A stretch of 64,000 nucleotides of DNA from Gordonia sp. OPL2. Its GTDB lineage: Bacteria > Actinomycetota > Actinomycetes > Mycobacteriales > Mycobacteriaceae. Shown here in pieces: positions 1 through 7,847 of this stretch. Each line of letters starts with the position of its first letter. Position 1 is the stretch's first letter. The notes under the pieces were generated by a model that was not told the DNA's origin, did not search any database, and saw nothing but the letters and a program-made list of their open reading frames with translations. The DNA is taken from NCBI RefSeq assembly GCF_003797825.1, contig NZ_RKME01000005.1, forward strand, positions 1-64,000, in the 5' to 3' direction. The position numbers were made by a program, and so were the translations under genes.

Positions 1-55
1 TCCGCGTGCTCGTAGCAACAATCCACGATTCCCGTGGTAGGCCCCGCACCCCACA

Positions 56-83
56 CTGAGGAACTGGCTCACTGACACAAGGG
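56..83 (+). repeat. Degenerate copy of interspersed repeat
   Basis: CTGAGGA and the terminal ACAAGGG match the repeat core (CTGAGGAGCGAGC...GTCACGAAGGG) found at 195-226, while the middle has drifted. It is read as an old copy of the family. Confidence 0.4.
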
Positions 84-194
84 AAGCGTCCGGGGACGGC
101 CACGATCCACCCATCAATGATCCCCCCACCGACCCCAGGTGGCCAGCATCCACTCTTCGCTCCCCACCACGGCCGCCACCGGCGGCCTCAGACA

Positions 195-226
195 CTGAGG
201 AGCGAGCTTGCGAGCGTCACGAAGGG
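195..226 (+). repeat. Interspersed repeat, single unit
   Basis: A 32-base unit begins CTGAGGAGCGAGC and ends GCGTCACGAAGGG. The same unit, base for base, ends the array inside the second NRPS gene at 37270-37301. Here it lies only 4 bases beyond the stop codon of the PE-PPE gene (which reads on the other strand), so it sits at the 3' end of a gene rather than inside it. Confidence 0.75.
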
Positions 227-230
227 CTCG

Positions 231-1787
231 TCAACCCTCCGACGACCCCGAGTCCGACGACCCCGAGTCCGACGACCCCGAGTCCGACGACTCAGAACCG
301 TCTCCGTCGTCGGACGTCGATTCTCCTGATGTCTGATCGCTCGACGGCCCCGACTCCGAGCCTTCCGACTCCGAGCCTTCCGACTCCGAGCCTCCCGACC
401 GCGAGCCGGCGGCCGATTCGGGCGCAGAGGATCCGGGCGCAGCGGATTCGGATGCAGAGGATTCCGATGCAGCGGTTTCCGTTGCCGAACCGGCCGGCGC
501 CGTCGGCACCGATCGCGTCGGCACGGACTCGGTCGGATCCGACGACGGTGACCCGCCTGGAGGTGTCGTCGATGTCGAAGCGCTGGGCGAGGTGGCCGTT
601 GACGATTGGTCTTGCGACGTCGGGGCAGAGGAGCTCGCCGACGACCGTGAGGTCTCGCCCGTCGCCACCGACGACGGGACGGTCACGTCATATCGACCGG
701 CCGGCGTCGCCGACGGCGTGGCCTTGACCTTGACCGCGGCATTGTCGACGCCGGGTCGCTGCAGTGGATAGAAGGCCTCGGAGTCGCGATTCCAGCGGGC
801 GACGTCGTCACCGGTGTACGACAGGCCGAGTTCGTCATGGGCCCATTGCGTGAGCAACGCCAGGGGATGGCCGGCGTCGTAGACCGCGTAACGGGTGTTG
901 CCGTCGACGCTCTTGTACATGGTCGGTGTGTCGGAGCGATCCAACGTCGCATACGACTCTGGCCCATTTCCCAGGTGAATCGTCCAGAATCCGGCGGCGT
1001 CGACGATGAGCGACGACACCGGCCGATCCCATCGCCACTGGAAGTTGGCGGCCGGATCACCGGCGATGATCACCGACATCACGTCGGCGTCCTCGGTGTT
1101 CGCGGGATTCCGCGCATCGTCGGAGTCGATACCGACGACGCCCGCCACCTGTGGCAGGACCGGCATGTCGGCCAGCCACGCCTTGATCCCCCACGGACTG
1201 CGCGGATCGGACACGAGGACGACGCGACTGTTGTCGACGTCGAACAGTTCGTCCTCGACCGCTTTCTCGGCTGCATCACCGACCGCGTCGGCGCCTTGCG
1301 AATAGCCGGTGTAAACCGTCATCGGCGGCTTGCCCGCGCCCGCGGCCGTGAAGGCCGCCATGATCTTCAGGTTCTGCTCGACGGCGGTGGCCTTCGAGTC
1401 GGCATAGCCCGGCGCGAGAAAGAACGGTTTTCCGGATCGTCCCGCGATGATCGGGCCGAACGACTGCGGATAATTGACGATCAGTGCTTGCCGATTGGTG
1501 ATCAGCGGTTTGATGCGCGGAAACAATGTGGTGTCGTCGGTGCCGGGTGTGACGACAATTGTCGACTTTCCGGGCAGGTCGTCGAAGAAGTCGATGTCCC
1601 CGGCGTCCGGGTCGTAATCGCGGCCCGTGACGTCGTAGACGATGCCGTCGGCTATGAGTCCGTCGACCACCGAAACCGTCTCTGCCGATGCGGTTCCCGT
1701 CGGTGCGAGTGTCGCGATGCACACGGCTCCGGCCACCGCCGAGAGGACCGTCACACGAGTGCCGACGGTGCTTCGGGAATGCGACAT
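231..1787 (-). CDS. Secreted PE-PPE-domain hydrolase with Ser-rich tail
   Basis: This is a predicted exported alpha/beta-hydrolase of the PE-PPE domain type (518 aa), probably an esterase acting in or outside the cell envelope. The start at 1787 was chosen because it puts a classic signal peptide first (basic MSHSRSTVGTR, hydrophobic core, cleavage after TASA). The hydrolase core, about residues 40-330, carries the nucleophile elbow GYSQG. After about residue 340 the protein becomes a disordered Ser/Gly/Glu tail ending in repeated DSGSS pentapeptides, encoded by 15-base tandem repeats. No partner gene is adjacent: upstream is a divergent small gene. The family is known from mycobacteria, where members act as serine esterases; the substrate here is unknown. 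The upstream in-frame extension to 1931 lacks a signal-peptide-like start and was rejected. Confidence 0.8.
   Translation of the reverse strand: MSHSRSTVGTRVTVLSAVAGAVCIATLAPTGTASAETVSVVDGLIADGIVYDVTGRDYDPDAGDIDFFDDLPGKSTIVVTPGTDDTTLFPRIKPLITNRQALIVNYPQSFGPIIAGRSGKPFFLAPGYADSKATAVEQNLKIMAAFTAAGAGKPPMTVYTGYSQGADAVGDAAEKAVEDELFDVDNSRVVLVSDPRSPWGIKAWLADMPVLPQVAGVVGIDSDDARNPANTEDADVMSVIIAGDPAANFQWRWDRPVSSLIVDAAGFWTIHLGNGPESYATLDRSDTPTMYKSVDGNTRYAVYDAGHPLALLTQWAHDELGLSYTGDDVARWNRDSEAFYPLQRPGVDNAAVKVKATPSATPAGRYDVTVPSSVATGETSRSSASSSAPTSQDQSSTATSPSASTSTTPPGGSPSSDPTESVPTRSVPTAPAGSATETAASESSASESAAPGSSAPESAAGSRSGGSESEGSESEGSESGPSSDQTSGESTSDDGDGSESSDSGSSDSGSSDSGSSEG
241..395. repeat. 15-base tandem repeats encoding DSGSS / SESEG tail
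   Basis: Three exact units of GACGACCCCGAGTCC occupy 241-285, and three near-exact units of CGACTCCGAGCCTTC occupy 351-395. Both have a period of five codons, so copy-number change alters the length of the Ser-rich tail of the PE-PPE protein without a frameshift. Confidence 0.8.
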
Positions 1788-2083
1788 CGCTGATTGTCGA
1801 ATCCGATGTTTGCCACCATGCACGCCCATGCGCCGATCGTACAAAGTGATTGATCGCGAATCACTCGTACGAAGAGACCATTCACAGAATGTTTGCCAGG
1901 CACACAATCCTGTGCAGAACCGACTGGTCACAAATGTTTTGACGGAGCGGCATGAGAAAATGCGACACGCTGTCTCTTGGTATCGAGCCTTGTTCTTACG
2001 GCATCTCGGTGAGACGACGGGAACCGGACCGCCGTGCCGGTTCGGTCAGCCGAGCGATGTCGGTAGGCGTAGATTGCAGTCTC

Positions 2084-2302
2084 ATGCGCACCGAGCAGGA
2101 CGATTCAGACCATGCGCAGGCGATCGTGTTCGTCGCGGAGTTCGAGCGGATCGCCGACGTGCTCGTCGCGGATCTCGAGAACCCACGGACGCCGAGCAAG
2201 CAGTTGGCCGGCCTTCGCGACGAGCTGTATCAGGTGCGAGCCCAGATAAGACGGCTCGAGGACGCCTACGGCCTCCGGGCGTCAGTACGCGAGCGCGGCT
2301 AG
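2084..2302 (+). CDS. Small helical protein of unknown function
   Basis: A 72-residue acidic protein starts at ATG 2084; the longer upstream frame has no good composition or start. It is predicted to be almost wholly helical, with a heptad-like stretch (LAGLRDELYQVRAQIRRLEDA) that could form a coiled coil. No Cys, membrane segment or signal peptide is seen. Its 3' end overlaps by 21 bases the end of the convergent small gene at 2282-2482. I do not recognise a family. Confidence 0.5.
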   Translation: MRTEQDDSDHAQAIVFVAEFERIADVLVADLENPRTPSKQLAGLRDELYQVRAQIRRLEDAYGLRASVRERG

Positions 2303-2482
2303 CTCGGCTCCGGCACGGCGCTCGACGAGCAGGGGGATGAAGTCGCGCACACGGGTGTCGCCCAGCTCGCGGTATGCGGCGTCGACGGTGGCAGCGACCG
2401 CGTCGGAGGACTGATCGGGGAAGCGTGCCGCCAACCGGTCGCGAACTTCGTCGATGTGCTGTTGTTCGGATTTCCCGCTCAT
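2282..2482 (-). CDS. Small three-helix-bundle-type protein
   Basis: A 66-residue protein begins MSGKSEQQHIDEVRDRL and is rich in Ala, Asp and Arg. It resembles the small actinobacterial proteins annotated as three-helix bundle dimerization domain (pattern: H.. VRDRLAARFP....V...V..AYREL.....R DFIPLLVER). Function is unknown; a role in dimerisation is suggested only by the family name. It is convergent with and overlaps the gene ending at 2302. Confidence 0.6.
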   Translation of the reverse strand: MSGKSEQQHIDEVRDRLAARFPDQSSDAVAATVDAAYRELGDTRVRDFIPLLVERRAGAELAALAY

Positions 2483-2601
2483 GACCCGATCGTACGTCTG
2501 TGCAGGTCAGCGAGTAGAACTCGCTGTCTGTGATATTCAAGACAGTGCGTTCCGAATTTCACCCCCGGACACCGGTCGGACACCTCGGACGTGCGCTGTC
2601 G

Positions 2602-2877
2602 TCAGCCGCCCAGCTCCGCGATCGACGTCACGATGGTCACCGGGTCGTCGTCGGCGACGGGGGATGCATCGGTGTCGTGCTCGGTGAGCGTGAACTCCTT
2701 GACGTTGGCGAGTGCCACCACGTAGGCGGTGGTGTCCTTTCCCGTCGACAACACGATCGGTGCTCGGTCGCGGACGATGTCGCGGACGAAGCCGACCACG
2801 TCCGTCACCGGGTCGGTGAAGATGACGCGGATCGCGAGCTCGTCCGAGGAGAGAAGTGTTGCTGTCGCCATGACCAT
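2602..2877 (-). CDS. Conserved small protein downstream of sdhB
   Basis: A 91-residue soluble acidic protein. It starts 14 bases after the end of the succinate dehydrogenase iron-sulfur gene, so it is probably the last gene of that operon. It has alternating hydrophobic beta-like strands and helices and no recognised motif. ATG 2871 (MATATLL) is an equally possible start. Function unknown. Confidence 0.5.
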   Translation of the reverse strand: MVMATATLLSSDELAIRVIFTDPVTDVVGFVRDIVRDRAPIVLSTGKDTTAYVVALANVKEFTLTEHDTDASPVADDDPVTIVTSIAELGG

Positions 2878-2891
2878 CGTTCCTGACCCGG

Positions 2892-3638
2892 CTATCGCCG
2901 AAAGAGTTTGTTACCCAGCCACACCAGCGGATCGTATCGACGATCCACCACCCGTTCCTTCATCGGGATCAAGGCATTGTCGGTGATCTTGATGTGCTCG
3001 GGACACACGTCCGTGCAGCACTTGGTGATGTTGCACAGGCCCAGGCCGTGCTCGGACTGGGCCGTCTTCCGTCGCTCGGCGACGTCCAGCGGATGCATGT
3101 CGAGCTCGGCGATGCGCATCAGGAAACGCGGCCCGGCGAAGCTCCGCTTGTTCTCCTCGTGATCACGCACGACATGACAGGTGTCCTGACAGAGGAAACA
3201 CTCGATGCACTTGCGGAACTCCTGGGAACGCTCGACGTCGACCTGCTTCATTCGATACTCACCGGGTTCTAATCCCTCCGGCGGCGTGAACGACTGGATC
3301 TCACGGGCTTTCGCGTAGTTGAACGAGACGTCGGTGACCAGGTCGCGGATCACCGGGAATGTCCGCATCGGCGTGACCGTGATGACCTCGTCCTCGCTGA
3401 ACGTCGACATCCGGGTCATACACAGCAGTTTGGGCCGCCCGTTCACCTCCGCCGAGCAGGATCCGCACTTGCCTGCCTTGCAGTTCCACCGCACAGCCAG
3501 GTCAGGAGCCTGGGTGGCCTGCAACCGATGGATGATGTCGAGCACCACCTCGCCGTCGTTGGCGAGCACGGTGTAGTCCTCGAGGCCGCCTGAATCGGTG
3601 TCACCACGCCATACCCGGAACTTCGCGTCGTAGCCCAT
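2892..3638 (-). CDS. sdhB: Succinate dehydrogenase/fumarate reductase iron-sulfur subunit
   Basis: This subunit passes electrons from the flavoprotein to the membrane anchor in succinate:menaquinone oxidoreductase. The 248-residue chain shows all three cluster sites: the [2Fe-2S] motif CKAGKCGSC followed by a fourth Cys (KLLC), the [4Fe-4S] motif CIECFLCQDTC, and the [3Fe-4S] set CNITKCCTDVCPEHI. The start at 3638 follows the stop of sdhA by a single base, so the two genes are translationally coupled; an upstream in-frame ATG would overlap sdhA heavily. The order small protein-sdhC-sdhA-sdhB matches M. tuberculosis Rv0250c-Rv0247c, which points to the Sdh1 type of complex. Confidence 0.93.
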   Translation of the reverse strand: MGYDAKFRVWRGDTDSGGLEDYTVLANDGEVVLDIIHRLQATQAPDLAVRWNCKAGKCGSCSAEVNGRPKLLCMTRMSTFSEDEVITVTPMRTFPVIRDLVTDVSFNYAKAREIQSFTPPEGLEPGEYRMKQVDVERSQEFRKCIECFLCQDTCHVVRDHEENKRSFAGPRFLMRIAELDMHPLDVAERRKTAQSEHGLGLCNITKCCTDVCPEHIKITDNALIPMKERVVDRRYDPLVWLGNKLFRR

Positions 3639-3639
3639 G

Positions 3640-5568
3640 TCAGCTCTCCTTGTCGCCCCTGGCGTCGGGGTGCCCGGCGATCTCGTCGGCGGTGTAATAC
3701 TTCTCGATCTCATCGAAGTCGAAGAGCTCCAGGAGTTCTGGTCGCATCGGGATCTGCTCCTCCTTGACCACCGTCACCTCGGGAACCGGCGATTCGTCCG
3801 CCTCGTCGGCGGTGCACACCAGCAGTGTGTTGCGCCAGGTGCTGTCCATCGACGGATGGTCGTCGCGGGTGTGTCCGCCACGGCTCTCGGTGCGCAACCG
3901 CGCTGCCTTGGCGACACATTCGCAGACCAGCAGCATGTTGCGCAGGTCGACAGCCAGGTGCCATCCGGGATTGAACTGCCGGTGTCCTTCGACCTGCATG
4001 TTGCCCAACCGGCCGCGGATGTCCGCGAGGACCTCGATCGCCTCTTCGATCTCCTCTTCCTTTCGGATGATGCCCACCAGGTCGTTCATGGACTGCTGCA
4101 GATCGGTGTGCAGGGTGTACGGATTCTCGGGTGAGCTGTCGGACGGCGGGTCGAAGGGAGCCAGCGCAAATGCGGCCGCGCGGTCGATGTCGTCGGCGGA
4201 GATCTCCGGCCGCGATCTCAGCGATTCGACATACGACGCGGCGCCGAGTCCGGCGCGTCGACCGAACACGAGGAGGTCGGACAACGAGTTGCCGCCCAAC
4301 CGGTTCGAGCCGTGCATCCCGCCCGAGCACTCACCGGCCGCGAACAGGCCGGGCACCCGCGCGGCCCCGGTGTCCGGATCGACCTCGACCCCGCCCATCA
4401 CGTAGTGACACGTGGGCCCGACCTCCATGGGCTCGGCCGTGATGTCCACGTCGGCGAGCTCTTTGAACTGGTGATGCATAGAGGGCAGTCGGCGGATGAT
4501 CTCATCGGCGGGCATCCGCGAGGCGATGTCGAGGTAGACGCCGCCGTGCTCGGTGCCGCGGCCGGCCTTGACCTCCTCGTTGATCGCGCGGGCAACCTCG
4601 TCGCGCGGTAGGAGATCGGGTGTGCGGCGGGCACTGTCGTTGTCGGCAAGCCACTTGTCGGCCTCGTCCTCGGTCTCGGCGTACTGCCCCTTGAACACCG
4701 GGGGGATGTAGTCGAACATGAAGCGCTTGCCGTCGGTGTTCTTCAGGACGCCACCGTCACCTCGGACGCCCTCGGTGACCAGGATCCCCTTGACGCTGGG
4801 CGGCCACACCATCCCGGTCGGGTGGAACTGGACGAACTCCATGTTGATGAGACTGGCACCGGCGCGCAGCGCGAGCGCATGGCCGTCTCCGGTGTACTCC
4901 CAGGAGTTTGATGTCACCTTGAACGACTTGCCGATCCCGCCGGTGGCCAATACCACCGCGGGGGCCTCGAACACCACGAAGCGACCGGATTCGCGCCAGT
5001 ACCCGAACGCCCCGGCGATCGCATCCCCGTCCTTGAGGAGTTCGGTGATGGTGCATTCGGCGAAGACCCGAATCCGTGACTCGTAATCGCCGGTGGCGGC
5101 GTAATCCTCCTGCTGCAGAGAGACGATCTTCTGCTGCATTGTCCGGATCAGTTCGAGACCTGTGCGGTCGCCGACGTGCGCCAGCCGCGGGTAGGTGTGG
5201 CCGCCGAAGTTGCGCTGGGCGATGCGACCGTCGGGCGTTCGATCGAACAGCGCCCCATAGGTTTCCAGCTCCCAGACCCGGTCAGGGGCCTCCTTGGCGT
5301 GCAGTTCGGCCATCCGCCAGTTGTTCAGGAACTTGCCACCGCGCATGGTGTCCTGGAAATGGGTCTGCCAGTTGTCCTTCTCGTTCGCGTTGCCCATCGA
5401 CGCCGCGCAGCCACCCTCGGCCATCACGGTGTGCGCCTTGCCGAACAGCGACTTGCATACCACGGCGACCGAATAGCCCTTCTCGCGGGCCTCGATGACG
5501 GCGCGTAGGCCGGCGCCGCCCGCGCCGATCACGACGACGTCGTACTTGTGGCGTTCCGGTTCGGTCAT
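3640..5568 (-). CDS. sdhA: Succinate dehydrogenase/fumarate reductase flavoprotein subunit
   Basis: This is the FAD-carrying catalytic subunit (642 aa) that oxidises succinate at the inner face of the membrane. The N-terminal dinucleotide fold GAGGAGLRA is at about residues 16-24. AHTVMAEGG near residue 45 contains the His expected to bind FAD covalently. The substrate-site motifs FHPTG and TEGVRGDGG and the conserved HYVMGGVEVD and GSNRLGGNSL blocks are all present. It is full length with no disruption. It lies between the membrane subunit (60 bases upstream) and sdhB (1-base gap) and corresponds to Rv0248c by order and sequence type. Confidence 0.95.
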   Translation of the reverse strand: MTEPERHKYDVVVIGAGGAGLRAVIEAREKGYSVAVVCKSLFGKAHTVMAEGGCAASMGNANEKDNWQTHFQDTMRGGKFLNNWRMAELHAKEAPDRVWELETYGALFDRTPDGRIAQRNFGGHTYPRLAHVGDRTGLELIRTMQQKIVSLQQEDYAATGDYESRIRVFAECTITELLKDGDAIAGAFGYWRESGRFVVFEAPAVVLATGGIGKSFKVTSNSWEYTGDGHALALRAGASLINMEFVQFHPTGMVWPPSVKGILVTEGVRGDGGVLKNTDGKRFMFDYIPPVFKGQYAETEDEADKWLADNDSARRTPDLLPRDEVARAINEEVKAGRGTEHGGVYLDIASRMPADEIIRRLPSMHHQFKELADVDITAEPMEVGPTCHYVMGGVEVDPDTGAARVPGLFAAGECSGGMHGSNRLGGNSLSDLLVFGRRAGLGAASYVESLRSRPEISADDIDRAAAFALAPFDPPSDSSPENPYTLHTDLQQSMNDLVGIIRKEEEIEEAIEVLADIRGRLGNMQVEGHRQFNPGWHLAVDLRNMLLVCECVAKAARLRTESRGGHTRDDHPSMDSTWRNTLLVCTADEADESPVPEVTVVKEEQIPMRPELLELFDFDEIEKYYTADEIAGHPDARGDKES

Positions 5569-5628
5569 CCAGCAGGGCTCCCAGCGTGAAATCGGTTGAG
5601 TGACAACAAGAGCGGTACGGTCACGGGA

Positions 5629-6453
5629 TCAGCCCACGAATCGCAGGTCGGAGATCGTGTTGCTGGCCACCAACATGATGTAGAAGTCGGTGAGCACCAG
5701 CGTCCCGAGCGTGATCCAGGCGTACTGCATGTGTCGGGTGTTGAGCTTCGAGACCTGGGTCCAGATCCGGTATCGGATCGGATGTGCCGAGAAGTGCTTC
5801 AGGCGACCACCGGTGACGTGCCGGCACGAGTGACACGACAACGTGTAGACCCACAGCAGGATCACGTTCCCGACCAAGATGACGTTGCCCAGCCCGAAGC
5901 CGAAACCGCCGCCTTTGCCGTGGAATGCCGTCACCGCGTCGTAGGTGTTGATCAGCGAGACGATCAGTGCCACGTAGAAGAAGTAGCGATGCGCGTTCTG
6001 GAGGATCAACGGGAGTCGGGTCTCTCCGCTGTACCGGCTGTGCGGTTCGGCCACGGCACATGCCGGCGGCGACAGCCAGAACGACCGGTAGTACGCCTTG
6101 CGGTAGTAATAACAGGTGAGGCGGAAGCCGAGGAGGAAGGGCAGCACGACGAAGCCGAGCGGGATCCACATGGGGAGTTCCGGAAACGGGGTCCCGAAAT
6201 GGCTTGACCCGGGAACGCACGACTCGCTCAGGCACGGCGAATAGAACGGCGTCAGGTAGTGGTAATCAGCAACCCAGTAGGCGCTGCGGACGAACGAACG
6301 AACCGTCGCATAGACGACGAACGCCGACAGACCGAGCACAGTCAGCAGCGGGGACACCCACCACCTGTCGACTCGAAGTGTGCGCGCCAGGATGCGCGCT
6401 CGTCCCGGAGAGAAGACCCCGGTTGCCTCCCGCTCAGTCGCGGGGGCGCTCAC
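5629..6453 (-). CDS. sdhC: Succinate dehydrogenase 1 membrane anchor
   Basis: A 274-residue polytopic protein with about five hydrophobic segments (for example near residues 35-50, 95-115, 155-170, 190-205 and 245-265). It is the Sdh1-type membrane subunit that anchors SdhAB and reduces quinone; His residues in the helices (LQNAHRY, LSCHSCRH) are candidate haem or quinone ligands. It starts with GTG whose last two bases form part of the stop of the gene before it (GTGA overlap), so it is translated as part of the operon. It is much longer than classical SdhC and has no separate SdhD partner here, as in the Rv0249c type. Confidence 0.85.
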   Translation of the reverse strand: MSAPATEREATGVFSPGRARILARTLRVDRWWVSPLLTVLGLSAFVVYATVRSFVRSAYWVADYHYLTPFYSPCLSESCVPGSSHFGTPFPELPMWIPLGFVVLPFLLGFRLTCYYYRKAYYRSFWLSPPACAVAEPHSRYSGETRLPLILQNAHRYFFYVALIVSLINTYDAVTAFHGKGGGFGFGLGNVILVGNVILLWVYTLSCHSCRHVTGGRLKHFSAHPIRYRIWTQVSKLNTRHMQYAWITLGTLVLTDFYIMLVASNTISDLRFVG

Positions 6454-6740
6454 TTCGTTCGCTCACGCGAGTGGAAGCCCAGCCCTTCGTCTTGCGCCCC
6501 GAGCCATGCGGCTTCGTCTGACTTGCTGTCGGGAACGTAGACGACGTCCTCCCGCTTCGACGGCTTGAGCAGAGGCGGCGGCGAGTGCTCGAAGTCGTGT
6601 AGATCGATCTCCAGTCGGTCGAGGTCGTTGGTCATCCGTCGGACGGCATCGACGTCCCCGTACTGCACCTTCAGGCTGCTGATGTGATGCCGTAACAGCC
6701 CGATACTTCGGCGGAGGTCCTTCATCTCGATGGTTGCCAT
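6450..6740 (-). CDS. Small conserved protein heading the sdh1 operon
   Basis: A 96-residue protein starting MATIEMKDLRRS. The N-terminal half is helical with a predicted coiled coil; the C-terminal third is charged. It corresponds in position and type to Rv0250c, which precedes the sdh1 genes in mycobacteria. Its stop overlaps the GTG start of the membrane anchor by 4 bases, so its production is tied to the complex. A role as an accessory or structural factor of Sdh1 is an inference. The longer frame upstream to 7004 runs antisense through the tRNA and was rejected. Confidence 0.75.
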   Translation of the reverse strand: MATIEMKDLRRSIGLLRHHISSLKVQYGDVDAVRRMTNDLDRLEIDLHDFEHSPPPLLKPSKREDVVYVPDSKSDEAAWLGAQDEGLGFHSRERTK

Positions 6741-6870
6741 GCCACTCCCTCCAAACGGTGTGATGTGTACCACAGTAACGGCAGGGATGGTCGAGTCAAC
6801 GGCTTTGGTCGAACGTGTCGGATGGAGCAGGGGTCTCACCTGCACTGATGGGTGGTCGACGCTGATGTGG

Positions 6871-6944
6871 TGCCCCCAGTCGGACTCGAACCGACACTGG
6901 GCGGATTTTAAGTCCGCTGCCTCTGCCAATTGGGCTATAGGGGC
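6871..6944 (-). tRNA. tRNA, anticodon UAA (Leu), class-I size
   Basis: The minus strand gives a complete cloverleaf of 74 bases: acceptor GCCCCTA paired with TGGGGGC, an anticodon stem GCGGA/TCCGC around loop CTTAAAA (anticodon TAA), and T-arm GTCGG-TTCGAGT-CCGAC. Discriminator A is followed by an encoded CCA (6868-6870). The variable loop is only about 5 bases, whereas leucine tRNAs normally carry a long variable arm. By anticodon it reads UUA. Confidence 0.9.
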
Positions 6945-7011
6945 GCGCTCAACAGCATGCCATGCACGTCGGAGGCGCCGACGAGGGCCGACGGGCGGGC
7001 TCACACGAACA

Positions 7012-7044
7012 CCGGGGCCCTGCGCTGTCCGCGCAGGGCCCCGG
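7012..7044. terminator. Strong GC hairpin after the porin genes
   Basis: CCGGGGCCCTGCGC and its exact complement enclose a 5-base loop (14 paired bases). It lies about 100 bases beyond the end of the porin gene pair and has no T-run, as is usual for actinobacterial terminators. It may also protect the tRNA from read-through. Confidence 0.7.
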
Positions 7045-7143
7045 GCCTGTGAGAAAGGTCAACAACATGGGGGAGGGTCAAGGCAGATGGGGAACAACGC
7101 CCGTAAATGTCAGTCCCCCGTGTGACTTCGGCCGGAGGTCGAT

Positions 7144-7836
7144 TCAGCCCAGGCTGAACGGTTTCCCGTACAGCCAGACGACCTGTGTGGTGTGTTCGGT
7201 CTGGATCGCGACCTTGGCGTATGACCGTGCCTGCGCGTAGCCCGCGCATCCGTTGATCATCATCGTCTCGTTGGTGTAGGCGACGGCGCCCTCTCCGCCA
7301 CGGAACTTCACCGCCGATTCGTGTGCCCGCGAACCGAATGCGTCCGCATACTCGATGTCGTTGATGACGTAGTTGGCGGCCTGGCCCGGTCCCAGTGTGA
7401 CGGCGGCGCCGGTCTGTGCAGTGCCGGTGATGGCGACTTCCTGGCCTGGCGAGCCGGCTCCGGGCTTGGCCGTCGACGTCGTCGAGGATTTGCCGCCCAA
7501 GGTCAGCTGACAGCCGACGATGTACCCCGAGCCGATGCCGAACTTGGCCTTCTTGTCCGACGTGGTCACGTCGTACCGTCCGGAAACCCACGCGTTGCGG
7601 TGCAGAGGGGTGCCGCCGAGGGACGGATTGATCCGCGCGCGCTCGTTGGTGCGCTTGATGGTGATCGTGGACCCGTCGGCAAGCTTCTTGGTGACGGTCT
7701 GGTCCGGCAACCGCACGAAGGTGTCGGCGTGGGCGACGCCCTGATCCATCAGCGGTAGCGCCGCGAGCACGCCGATCGTCAGCGCGCCGGCACGGCATGC
7801 GTTGCGTGAGAGCCGTGTTCTGAGAATGTTGTTCAT
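7144..7836 (-). CDS. MspA-family outer-membrane porin (second)
   Basis: A 230-residue exported protein of the MspA porin family, which forms octameric water-filled channels in the mycolate outer membrane. It has a signal peptide (MNNILRTRLSR, hydrophobic core, cleavage near VAHADT), then beta-rich sequence with family hallmarks FVRLPD near the mature start, NAWVSG, GYIVGCQ, and C-terminal INGCAGYAQARSYAKV and LYGKPFSLG. Start 7836 has an AGAGG ribosome site 9 bases upstream; an in-frame ATG at 7851 overlaps the stop of the first porin but lacks one. The pair is transcribed away from an iron-responsive-looking promoter region, which suggests a part in solute or iron uptake (inference). Confidence 0.9.
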   Translation of the reverse strand: MNNILRTRLSRNACRAGALTIGVLAALPLMDQGVAHADTFVRLPDQTVTKKLADGSTITIKRTNERARINPSLGGTPLHRNAWVSGRYDVTTSDKKAKFGIGSGYIVGCQLTLGGKSSTTSTAKPGAGSPGQEVAITGTAQTGAAVTLGPGQAANYVINDIEYADAFGSRAHESAVKFRGGEGAVAYTNETMMINGCAGYAQARSYAKVAIQTEHTTQVVWLYGKPFSLG

Positions 7837-7847
7837 GTCGACCTCTG

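Larger units (their letters stand above)
1..230. other. Intergenic stretch with repeat copies
   Basis: No convincing gene is seen here. The short open frame at 117-329 has atypical Arg/Pro composition and runs antisense through the tail of the PE-PPE gene. The stretch holds one clear and one degraded copy of the interspersed repeat family that recurs at 24.5, 26.4 and 37.1 kb. Confidence 0.6.

Noticed and set aside
117..329. 70-residue Arg/Pro-rich open frame at the left edge
   Set aside because: Repeat-derived, antisense to the PE-PPE tail, no coding character.
6741..7004. Extended N-terminus of the sdh1-operon small protein
   Set aside because: The extension runs antisense through the tRNA gene; ATG 6740 gives the usual length.
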